A program made the position numbers and the translations under genes. Under the pieces are notes generated by a model. That model was given only the letters and a program-made list of their open reading frames with translations, did not search any database and was not told the DNA's origin. Of a stretch of DNA of 55,641 nt, positions 49,135-55,641 are shown piece by piece. The first letter of the stretch is position 1; each line of letters starts with the position of its first letter. Source of the stretch: Porphyromonadaceae bacterium UBA7042 (lineage in GTDB: Bacteria; Bacteroidota; Bacteroidia; Bacteroidales; Muribaculaceae); contig DLAR01000099.1 of NCBI GenBank assembly GCA_002494015.1, positions 520 to 56,160 on the forward strand. Direction: 5' to 3'.

Positions 49135-50604
49135 TCACCGCTTGGTCTTCTTGACCGGGTCACATGTGAGCCCCACGCCGAGTTTCTTGAAAATCTTGTG
49201 GTCTACCTCGCCGAGCATGACGGTCGAGTGAACCTGACAGCCGTTCAGCTCGGGGAGTTTTTCGAGTGCGCGGCGGCAGTTTTCGTCATGAGTGCTGAGA
49301 ACCGAGAGGGCGACAAGGACCTCGTCAGTGTGCAGGCGCGGGTTGCGGCTGCGGAGATAGTTGATTTTGGTGAACTGGATAGGCTCAATCATGTGCTGCG
49401 GGATGAGCTTCACGCTGTGGTCGATTCCTGCCAGATGCTTGACTGCATTGAGTATCAGCGCGGCACTCGGGCCGAGCAGCGAGCCGGTCTCGGCAGTGAT
49501 GATGGTGCCGTCGGCGAGCTCGATTGCCGAGCAGGGCACACCGCTGCGCTCGGCGCGCTCGCGGGCGGCGACTATCGGGCGGCGGTAAGAGGTGTCGATT
49601 TTAGCCTGCTTGAACAACAGCGCGATTTTGTTGACCTCGTTCTCGTTACCCTCGCCCATCGCCATGCGGTTGAGCGCGGTGTAGTAGCGGCGGATTATCT
49701 CGTCCTTGGACGCGCGGCTGCACACCTCGTCGTCGTCAATGCAGAACCCTACCATGTTGACACCCATGTCGGTCGGCGACTTATAGGGGTTCTCGCCGTA
49801 GATTCCTTCAAAGAGGGCGTTCAGCACCGGGAAAATCTCGATGTCGCGGTTGTAGTTGATGGCCGTCTTGCCATAAGCATCGAGATGGAACGGGTCAATC
49901 ATGTTGATGTCGTTGAGGTCGGCGGTGGCAGCCTCGTAAGCGATGTTGACCGGGTGTTTCAGCGGAAGGCTCCACACCGGGAAGGTCTCAAACTTGGCAT
50001 ATCCGGCCTCGATACCGCGCTTGTGCTCGTTGTAGAGTTGGCTGAGACACACCGCCATCTTGCCGCTGCCGGGACCGGGAGCGGTCACGATGACCAGCGG
50101 GCGCGAAGTCTCGACATAGTCGTTGCGCCCGAAACCTTCGTCCGAGTCAATCAGGCCGACGTTGGTGGGATAACCCTCGATTGTATAGTGAACATAGGTA
50201 GTGATTCCGAGCCGGGCCAGCTTTTCACGGAAAGCGTCGGCACTGCTCTGTCCGTTGTAATGCGTCACGACCACTGACCCGACGAGAAACCCTCGTTTCT
50301 GGAACTCGTCGCGCAGTCGCAGCACATCCATGTCATAAGTGATACCAAGGTCGTTGCGCACCTTGTTTTTCTCAATGTCAAGCGCGCTGATGACGATAAC
50401 AATTTCGGCGTGGTCGCTCAACTGGCTCAACATGCGCAGCTTGCTGTCGGGCTGAAACCCGGGCAGCACTCGGCTTGCGTGATAGTCGTCAAAGAGTTTT
50501 CCTCCTAATTCGAGATAGAGTTTGTTGCCAAACTTGGCAATGCGCTCCTTGATGTGCTCAGATTGTATTCTGAGATACTTGTCGTTGTCAAATCCGTATT
50601 TCAT
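49135..50604 (-). CDS. DUF1846 family protein
   Basis: A 489-residue protein of the DUF1846 family, conserved across Firmicutes and Bacteroidetes. It starts MKYGFDNDKYLRIQSEHIK; VTAPGPGSGKMAVCLSQLY looks like a nucleotide-binding P-loop (about 171-189) and ELADGTIITAETGSLLGPSAA is a conserved segment. Structures of relatives show nucleotide-binding-like folds, but no function is established. Cytoplasmic, no membrane segment. It has its own promoter and no linked genes. Confidence 0.88.
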   Translation of the reverse strand: MKYGFDNDKYLRIQSEHIKERIAKFGNKLYLELGGKLFDDYHASRVLPGFQPDSKLRMLSQLSDHAEIVIVISALDIEKNKVRNDLGITYDMDVLRLRDEFQKRGFLVGSVVVTHYNGQSSADAFREKLARLGITTYVHYTIEGYPTNVGLIDSDEGFGRNDYVETSRPLVIVTAPGPGSGKMAVCLSQLYNEHKRGIEAGYAKFETFPVWSLPLKHPVNIAYEAATADLNDINMIDPFHLDAYGKTAINYNRDIEIFPVLNALFEGIYGENPYKSPTDMGVNMVGFCIDDDEVCSRASKDEIIRRYYTALNRMAMGEGNENEVNKIALLFKQAKIDTSYRRPIVAARERAERSGVPCSAIELADGTIITAETGSLLGPSAALILNAVKHLAGIDHSVKLIPQHMIEPIQFTKINYLRSRNPRLHTDEVLVALSVLSTHDENCRRALEKLPELNGCQVHSTVMLGEVDHKIFKKLGVGLTCDPVKKTKR

Positions 50605-50613
50605 AACGGATTA

Positions 50614-50645
50614 CAAAATTAGTGTTTTTCTGCCAATCCTCCAAA
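50614..50645 (-). promoter_or_regulatory. Promoter of the DUF1846 gene
   Basis: Minus strand TTTG (50642-50645), 20 bases, TAATTTTG (50614-50621). The start of transcription would be near 50609, only about five bases before the ATG at 50604, so a very short leader is expected. Confidence 0.7.
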
Positions 50646-50687
50646 AAAATCTCATTCTTCGCCCGGACAGGCGGGTGTATAAACGAT

Positions 50688-50771
50688 AAAAAGGAACTAC
50701 TCGCGTAGCTCCTTCTTATGAGTTTCCAATAGGTACAATTTCTAAGGTAAAAAAGATTGTTTTAGGTTCGT
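50688..50771 (-). ncRNA. Candidate standalone small RNA, about 83 nucleotides
   Basis: A complete Bacteroidetes promoter (50776-50807) points into a region with no ORF. After about 55 bases comes a stem AAGGAGCTAC/GTAGTTCCTT (50691-50700 with 50705-50714, one mismatch, tetraloop GCGA) and then TTTTT (50688-50692). Promoter and intrinsic terminator define a transcript of about 83 bases. I recognise no known family; the loop and the unpaired 5' half (about 50715-50771) would be available for pairing. It is independent of lpxH upstream and DUF1846 downstream, which have their own signals. The rest of the gap (50808-50967) is AT-rich with nothing recognisable. Confidence 0.65.
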
Positions 50772-50775
50772 GATG

Positions 50776-50807
50776 CAAAGGTAGGGTAAGAATCGCCCTC
50801 CGACAAA
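50776..50807 (-). promoter_or_regulatory. Promoter of the candidate small RNA
   Basis: Minus strand TTTG (50804-50807), 20 bases, TACCTTTG (50776-50783), a perfect match to consensus and spacing. Confidence 0.75.
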
Positions 50808-50967
50808 TATTTTTTTATGTTATACGACATAGTTTTTTAATCATCAACCCTATCCGGCCACAATCGGGCAACACAATACCTTAACAAACAACGCTTTATA
50901 ATTTACCTAAATTTATGTATACGTTTCTCAAAAACTATTAATACAGTATTTCGTCTATAAAAACGGC

Positions 50968-51714
50968 CTAAAATTTTGTCAATTTCATCTCTTTTCCATC
51001 AAACACTGCATAGGAAAAACGGCTTATCCAATCGCCCAAAACAATCACCCGCGACGAAGGCGGGACAGGGGCATCGAGCATGATGTGCTGGTGGCCGAAG
51101 ACGAAGTAATCGATATTTTCTCCGAGGTGTTCGCGGTTATATTCCCGCGCAAACCTGACAAGGGAATTTTCGTCGGGGTTCTCAGGCGCGGGGGCATATC
51201 CTCCGGCCTTGCGGGAATGTGACGACCAGCTCCGGGCAAAGCCGACGGTCAGCCTCGGGGGAAGGAGGGAGTAGAGCCGCTGGGCCGTAGTGCATCGGAA
51301 CAGCGACCGCAGCATCCTGAACGACCGGGGAAGGTCGCCCACGCCGTCGCCATGTTCGAGAAAAAATTTTTTACCGTCAATCTCGGTTATCATTGCCCCG
51401 TCATGAAGGGTGAAACCGATTTCAGCGGGGAGGTAATCAAATATCCATATATCATGGTTGCCTTTGAACCATGTTATTTCGACCCCTGCGTCGGCAAGCG
51501 CGGCAAGCGCGCCGAAAAAGCGGGTGTGACCGCGCGGGACGACCGTCTTGTATTCCCACCAGTAGTCGAGCACGTCACCGAGGAGGAACAGCCTGCGGGC
51601 GCGCGGCGCAATCGAGTGCAGAAACTCGACGACACGCCGCTCGTGGGCTTTCGGGTCGCTGATATACCTCGCCCCGAGGTGCAGGTCACTGATGAAATAG
51701 GTCAGGTCGCGCAT
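50968..51714 (-). CDS. lpxH: UDP-2,3-diacylglucosamine diphosphatase (LpxH-like)
   Basis: A 248-residue calcineurin-like phosphoesterase. All five metal motifs are visible: FISDLHLG (D-x-H), LLGDVLDYWWEY (GD-x-x-D), FKGNHDIW (GNHD), LEHGDGVGD and FVFGHQHI. The family hydrolyses UDP-2,3-diacylglucosamine to lipid X in lipid A synthesis at the inner membrane face, consistent with a Gram-negative cell. It follows the DUF59 gene by 18 bases. LpxH rather than LpxG or another phosphoesterase is assigned on overall layout and length. Confidence 0.87.
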   Translation of the reverse strand: MRDLTYFISDLHLGARYISDPKAHERRVVEFLHSIAPRARRLFLLGDVLDYWWEYKTVVPRGHTRFFGALAALADAGVEITWFKGNHDIWIFDYLPAEIGFTLHDGAMITEIDGKKFFLEHGDGVGDLPRSFRMLRSLFRCTTAQRLYSLLPPRLTVGFARSWSSHSRKAGGYAPAPENPDENSLVRFAREYNREHLGENIDYFVFGHQHIMLDAPVPPSSRVIVLGDWISRFSYAVFDGKEMKLTKF

Positions 51715-51732
51715 TGGCTGTGCCGTGAATGA

Positions 51733-52053
51733 TTACAGAAACCCGAGGTCAAGCTTGGCCTCCTCGCTCATCATGTCCTTGGTCCACTCCGGCTCGAAGA
51801 CGATGCGGATGTCGACACTCTTTATCCCGTCGATACTCTCAAGCTTTATGCGCGCATCCTCGACGAGGAAATCAGCCGCAGGACAGTTGGGGGCGGTGAG
51901 GGTCATGTCGACCTTCAGATTGCCGTCATCATCGAGGTCAATCTTATATATGAGGCCGAGACTGTAGATGTCAACCGGTATCTCGGGGTCATAAACCGTC
52001 TTGAGCATCATGACGATTTTTTCTTCTATCGCAAGTTTTTCTTCAGCAGTCAT
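51733..52053 (-). CDS. DUF59 / MIP18 family protein, SufT-like
   Basis: A 106-residue protein of the iron-sulfur assembly factor family DUF59 (SufT/PaaD-like). The start at 52053 (MTAEEKLAIEEKIV) is set by the promoter, which overlaps the longer reading. The family core is there: VYDPEIPVDIYSLGLIY and LTAPNCPAADFLVEDA with the conserved cysteine in the NCPA motif. It probably helps load Fe-S clusters on target proteins. No other suf genes are in the window. Confidence 0.88.
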   Translation of the reverse strand: MTAEEKLAIEEKIVMMLKTVYDPEIPVDIYSLGLIYKIDLDDDGNLKVDMTLTAPNCPAADFLVEDARIKLESIDGIKSVDIRIVFEPEWTKDMMSEEAKLDLGFL

Positions 52054-52058
52054 AATGA

Positions 52059-52090
52059 CAAAATTAAAAATTTTCCCACAAAAATACAAA
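52059..52090 (-). promoter_or_regulatory. Promoter of the DUF59-lpxH operon
   Basis: Minus strand TTTG (52087-52090), 20 bases, TAATTTTG (52059-52066). The ATG starts at 52053, six bases beyond the -7 box, so the mRNA should be leaderless or nearly so. Confidence 0.7.
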
Positions 52091-52218
52091 TTCCGCATAA
52101 AAGATAAAAAACTTATCTCTCCCGTGAACCATTCTGACTGCCGCGTGTTTTAAAAGTACATAGCAAAATTACTTTTTCCATTGCAAGAAATGTGATAATG
52201 ATTGGTTTATTATCTAAG

Positions 52219-52247
52219 CGAGAAGACGTTGTGACAACATCTTCTCG
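52219..52247 (-). terminator. Terminator of the pta-ackA-ddh operon
   Basis: CGAGAAGACGTTG (52219-52231) and CAACATCTTCTCG (52235-52247) pair over 13 positions with one mismatch and a three-base loop. A second imperfect hairpin with GGGCGAAGACAATGG words lies at 52287-52328, nearer the ddh stop. Both fill the 256-base gap 52099-52354, which holds no gene. Confidence 0.6.
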
Positions 52248-52354
52248 TTTGGTTTTATCTCTTTTCGTGGTGAAGATTGAAAGGTAAAGGGCGAAGACAA
52301 TGGCTAATATCGCATTATCTTCACCCTTCACTTTATTTAGTCAAGCTGACGCTG

Positions 52355-53251
52355 TTACACAAGGTGGGCGATGAGTTCCTCGCGGTCACCGGGGAGGAGG
52401 TCGATGACCGGGATTTCAATCATCGTGTAGGCCCCCGGGACAAGACGCATCGAAGCGCGGGCGACTCCGACAAGGAGCTGGGCGGTCAATGCGGGATTGT
52501 TGATTGACATGTTGAACTCGAAACGCTGGTTCTGGGTCTTGCCCGAAACACCTTTTCGCACCATGTGGACTCCGTGGCCCATGTCCTTTACCTCGTCGAC
52601 CGAGGGGACGGCCATGACGTGGGTCTCGTCTGACGCGAAATAGGGGTCTTCTTTCACGGCGCGGGCGACATCGTCGAGCGACGCACCCTCTTCAAGCTCG
52701 ACATATACCATGCGGCGGTGCATTCCGTCGCCCTTTGGCATTGTCATGGACAGGGCGTTTTTAACTCCCGATTTGGACTTGACACACACTGTGTGGCCCA
52801 TGCTCATACCCGGCCCCAAATTAGTATAGGTCAGTCCCTTAGGGGCGGCGGCCTGAAGGAGGGTGCGGACTACCGAATCACTCCCGGGATCCCATCCCGC
52901 CGAAATGACCGCCACCTTGCCGTGCTCGCGGGCAACCTTGTCGAGCGAACGGCGCAGGTCGAGAATCGAAGTGTGTATGTCGAAACTGTCTACTGTATTG
53001 ATACCCATCGCGAGATACTGGAGGGCATATTTTTCGACCTCGCGGGTGGGGGTACAGAGAATGGCGACATCTACGGTGCCGAGCTCCTTGATGTCAGTGA
53101 CAACTTTATAACATGAAATCTCGGCGGGGATGTCAGCGACATTACGCCTTACGATACCGGCTATCTCAAAGTCAGGGGCTGCCTCAAGCGCCTCGACAAC
53201 AAACCGGCCTATATTGCCGTAACCTACTACGGCTGCTCTGATTTTAGTCAT
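52355..53251 (-). CDS. ddh: meso-diaminopimelate D-dehydrogenase
   Basis: A 298-residue NADPH-dependent dehydrogenase that converts tetrahydrodipicolinate directly to meso-diaminopimelate, a lysine and peptidoglycan precursor. The Rossmann start is AAVVGYGNIGRFVVEAL; CTPTREVEKYALQYL and SAGWDPGSDSVVRTLLQ are conserved in the family, and GPGMSMGHTVCVKSKSGV and RMVYVELEEG belong to the substrate and dimer regions. It lies nine bases after ackA, so it shares the pta-ackA transcript. The single-step route is common in Bacteroidetes. Confidence 0.92.
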   Translation of the reverse strand: MTKIRAAVVGYGNIGRFVVEALEAAPDFEIAGIVRRNVADIPAEISCYKVVTDIKELGTVDVAILCTPTREVEKYALQYLAMGINTVDSFDIHTSILDLRRSLDKVAREHGKVAVISAGWDPGSDSVVRTLLQAAAPKGLTYTNLGPGMSMGHTVCVKSKSGVKNALSMTMPKGDGMHRRMVYVELEEGASLDDVARAVKEDPYFASDETHVMAVPSVDEVKDMGHGVHMVRKGVSGKTQNQRFEFNMSINNPALTAQLLVGVARASMRLVPGAYTMIEIPVIDLLPGDREELIAHLV

Positions 53252-53260
53252 ACTGTTCTA

Positions 53261-54460
53261 TTATTTTGATACGATTGCCTCGGTATCGCGGGCAATCATG
53301 AGTTCTTCGTCAGTGGGGATAACCACGACCTTGACACGCGACGCGGGCGTTGAAATGACAGTCTCGGTGCCACGGGTGCGGGCATTAAGCTCTTTGTCTA
53401 TCTCCACCCCGATGAAAGCGAGGGGGGCGCACACGTTTTCGCGCACTCCGGTCTGATTTTCGCCGACACCGCCTGTGAATACGATGATATCGACACCGCC
53501 CATCTCGGCCGCATAGGCTCCGACATATTTAATAATGCGCTGCTCATACATGTCGAGCGCCATCGTGGCGCGTTCGTCACCGGCATTGACAGCAGCCTCG
53601 ATTTCGCGCATGTCACTTGAAATCTCGCTGACACCGGCCACACCGCTTTCCTTGTTAATAACGTTCTGCAAGTCGGTAGCGCTCAGATTGTGCTTGAGCA
53701 TGAGGTAGACAAGCGCCCCCGGGTCGACATCGCCCACGCGGGTACCCATCATCAGGCCTTCGGTGGGAGTCAGACCCATTGAGGTGTCAACACTCTTGCC
53801 GTTGAGCACTGCGGTGATTGAACCGCCGTTGCCGATGTGGCAGGTGATGATTTTCTGAGTGTTTATGTCGACTCCGAGGAACTCGCACACGCGTGCCGAC
53901 ACATAACGGTGGCTCGTTCCGTGGAAACCATAGCGGCGCACCCCGTCTTCCTTATAATATTTGTAGGGCAAGGCATACATGAAACTCTTTGCGGGCATCG
54001 TCTGGTGGAAAGCCGTGTCAAACACTGCCACCTGTGGCACGCTCGGCATCAGGGCTGTAATAGCGTCGATACCGGTCATGTTGGCGGGATTGTGCAACGG
54101 AGCGATGTCATAGCATTCCTTGATTTTTGCCTTGACCGCATCGTCGATGAGGACACTGGCATTGAATTTCTCGCCGCCGTGAACGACGCGGTGACCCACG
54201 GCGTCAATCTCGTCATAGCTCTTGATGCAGCCTTCGACAGGGTCAGTCAGGATATTGAGGATAGCCTGAACAGCGCCCTTGTGGTCGGCAAGGCCGAGCT
54301 CGACGACGGCCTTTGAGCCGTCGGCTTTTTTATATTTGAGGAAACCGTCGTTGAGACCGATTTTTTCAACACCGCCCTCGGCCATAACGTCGGATGTGGC
54401 AGTATCGATGAGCTTATATTTGACCGAGCTGCTACCGCAGTTTAAGACAAGAATTTTCAT
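53261..54460 (-). CDS. ackA: Acetate kinase
   Basis: A 399-residue ASKHA-fold kinase that transfers phosphate from acetyl phosphate to ADP, yielding acetate and ATP. Motifs: MKILVLNCGSSSVKYKL, VGHRVVHGGEKF, FDTAFHQTMP, YGFHGTSHRYVS, CHIGNGGSI, MGLTPTEGLMMGTR and VFTGGVGENQ. Full length for the family. It follows pta by 35 bases and precedes ddh by nine, forming the fermentation operon for acetate production. Confidence 0.97.
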   Translation of the reverse strand: MKILVLNCGSSSVKYKLIDTATSDVMAEGGVEKIGLNDGFLKYKKADGSKAVVELGLADHKGAVQAILNILTDPVEGCIKSYDEIDAVGHRVVHGGEKFNASVLIDDAVKAKIKECYDIAPLHNPANMTGIDAITALMPSVPQVAVFDTAFHQTMPAKSFMYALPYKYYKEDGVRRYGFHGTSHRYVSARVCEFLGVDINTQKIITCHIGNGGSITAVLNGKSVDTSMGLTPTEGLMMGTRVGDVDPGALVYLMLKHNLSATDLQNVINKESGVAGVSEISSDMREIEAAVNAGDERATMALDMYEQRIIKYVGAYAAEMGGVDIIVFTGGVGENQTGVRENVCAPLAFIGVEIDKELNARTRGTETVISTPASRVKVVVIPTDEELMIARDTEAIVSK

Positions 54461-54495
54461 GATTTTATCGTGAGATTAGATGATTGGTAACTCCG

Positions 54496-55512
54496 TTATT
54501 TTCCGGCTTTCAGACCGATTGCCTGATTACAGGTGATGATGACAGTCTTGTAGATGTCTTCGGGGAAACATCCGCGCGACAGGTCGTTGACAGGGGCGGC
54601 AAGGCCCTGAAGAACGGGACCCACGGCCTGAACGCCGCCAAGACGCTGAACGAGCTTGTAGGCGATGTTGCCCACTTCGAGCGAGGGGAACACGAGGACG
54701 TTGGCGCGGCCGCTGAGGGGGCTGTCGGGAGCCTTGCTGTGGGCAACGCTGGGAACGAGGGCGGCATCGGCCTGCAATTCGCCGTCAAGATTCAGGTCGG
54801 GGTCAAGCTCATGGGCGAGCTTTGCGGCCTCGATAACCTTGTCGACACGCTCGCTCTTGGCACTGCCCTTGGTCGAATAGCTGAGGATGGCGACACGCGG
54901 CTCGATTCCGGCTATGTCACGGGCTGTCTTGGCCGATGACACTGCAATCTGCGCGAGCTCGGCGGCTGTGGGGTCGGGCACCACGGCACAGTCGGCGAAA
55001 ATCAGCAATCCGTTGGTGCCAAACGGAGAATCCTCGGGGAGAACCATGACGAAAGCACCCGAAACGACGCTGATGCCGGGCATTGTCTTGATTACCTGAA
55101 AAGCAGCGCGGAGCACGTTTCCGGTAGTGTTCATGGCTCCGGCCACCTGACCGTCGGCGTCACCGGCCTTTACCATGAGGCAGCCGAGATAAAGCGGGTT
55201 GGCGGTAGTCATGCGCGCCTGCTCCATCGTTATGCCCTTGCTCTTGCGAAGGTCAAAGAAAAGCGGCGCATACTTGTCGATAACCTTCTCGTCGGCGGGA
55301 TTGACGATTGTAGCGCGCGATATATTGTCGAGCGACAGCTCCTTGGCCATACCCATAATCTCTTTGGGGTCGCCAATGAGGATAACGTCGGCGATTTCGT
55401 CGGCGATGATGCGGTCAGCCGCAGTCAGCGTGCGAGGCTCGGTGCCTTCGGGCAACACGATGCGCTGGCGCATGGCCTTGGCATTTTCAGTAAGTTTGTC
55501 AAAAAGTCCCAT
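54496..55512 (-). CDS. pta: Phosphate acetyltransferase
   Basis: A 338-residue phosphotransacetylase (single catalytic domain, without the N-terminal DRTGG/AAA part of the E. coli form). It converts acetyl-CoA and phosphate to acetyl phosphate. Conserved segments: RIVLPEGTEPRTLTAAD, NPLYLGCLMVKAGDADGQVAG (read in part), VLPEDSPFGTNGLLIFADCAV, ILSYSTKGSAKSE and FPSLEVGNIAYKLVQRLG. First gene of pta-ackA-ddh with a visible promoter. Confidence 0.96.
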   Translation of the reverse strand: MGLFDKLTENAKAMRQRIVLPEGTEPRTLTAADRIIADEIADVILIGDPKEIMGMAKELSLDNISRATIVNPADEKVIDKYAPLFFDLRKSKGITMEQARMTTANPLYLGCLMVKAGDADGQVAGAMNTTGNVLRAAFQVIKTMPGISVVSGAFVMVLPEDSPFGTNGLLIFADCAVVPDPTAAELAQIAVSSAKTARDIAGIEPRVAILSYSTKGSAKSERVDKVIEAAKLAHELDPDLNLDGELQADAALVPSVAHSKAPDSPLSGRANVLVFPSLEVGNIAYKLVQRLGGVQAVGPVLQGLAAPVNDLSRGCFPEDIYKTVIITCNQAIGLKAGK

Positions 55513-55571
55513 AACTCTGTAGGATTGATTCTATATTTAGGTAATTTTTATATCCTATGATTCGATAGCTG

Positions 55572-55602
55572 CAAAGTTACAAAGATTTGCCGCCATTCCC
55601 AA
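55572..55602 (-). promoter_or_regulatory. Promoter of pta-ackA-ddh
   Basis: Minus strand TTG (55600-55602), 20 bases, TAACTTTG (55572-55579). Transcription would start near 55567, leaving a leader of about 55 bases to the pta ATG at 55512. Bases 55603-55641 show nothing else. Confidence 0.7.
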
Positions 55603-55641
55603 CGCTTGGTGTCTAAAAAAATTTATTGCTGTCCGATAAAA

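Overview
The window is a chromosomal segment of a Bacteroidota, order Bacteroidales; a gut Muribaculaceae-type genome is my best guess but family rank is inference. Reasons: ten or more promoters fit the Bacteroidetes sigma pattern TTTG (or TTG), 19-20 bases, then TAnnTTTG; Shine-Dalgarno signals are weak; the gene content is typical (GH127, GH97 SusB-like, DUF2851, DUF1846, DUF1343/NamZ, AAA-ATPase/PD-(D/E)XK protein, single-chain large YidC, Ddh). Core genes are rich in G and C at third codon positions, which produces many long false ORFs on the opposite strand.

Layout. 1-6.5 kb: end of a tRNA running off the left edge, an SLC13-type transporter, an M24 aminopeptidase, gamma carbonic anhydrase, ribosomal protein S21, MTA/SAH nucleosidase and an overlapping AlbA_2 protein. 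6.5-9.4 kb: a candidate small RNA or attenuator, a tiny acidic membrane protein, a split ThrE-type threonine/serine exporter and a LysR regulator behind an inverted-repeat element. 9.4-18.5 kb, plus strand: GH127 arabinofuranosidase, GH3-type acyl-adenylate protein, alkaline phosphatase, Dus, an EEP-family phosphatase/nuclease, a cytidylate-kinase-like protein and uracil phosphoribosyltransferase. 18.6-24.9 kb, minus strand: LytTR regulator with its LytS-like kinase; ribH-DUF2851; and a SIS isomerase / degenerate PfkB / helical-repeat operon whose leader contains a nested 199-base palindrome.

25.2-31.5 kb is the accessory part: two paralogous WYL regulators flank a glycosyltransferase and a tight three-gene cassette of unrecognised proteins (27.3-30.2 kb, the two larger genes visibly AT-rich), ending in a lipoprotein/TM2-like/PH-like membrane protein. 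This cassette, divergent from the second WYL gene across a palindrome-rich 464-base gap, is the best candidate for an undescribed system; its function cannot be read from sequence.

31.5-44.5 kb: recQ and recJ separated by a roughly 200-base inverted-repeat element, a lipoprotein nitroreductase, a GH97 glycosidase, an AAA/nuclease-like gene, and an apparent peptidoglycan-recycling operon (SpoIID-like, AmpG-like, NamZ-like). 44.5-55.6 kb, minus strand: trmD, pyrG-yidC, DUF1846, a strong standalone small-RNA candidate, a DUF59/SufT-like gene with lpxH, and pta-ackA-ddh.

Intergenic DNA is unusual: several hairpins are built of simple repeated words at gene ends, and two nested palindromes end directly at start codons. 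No CRISPR array, rRNA, intact transposase or prophage was seen.
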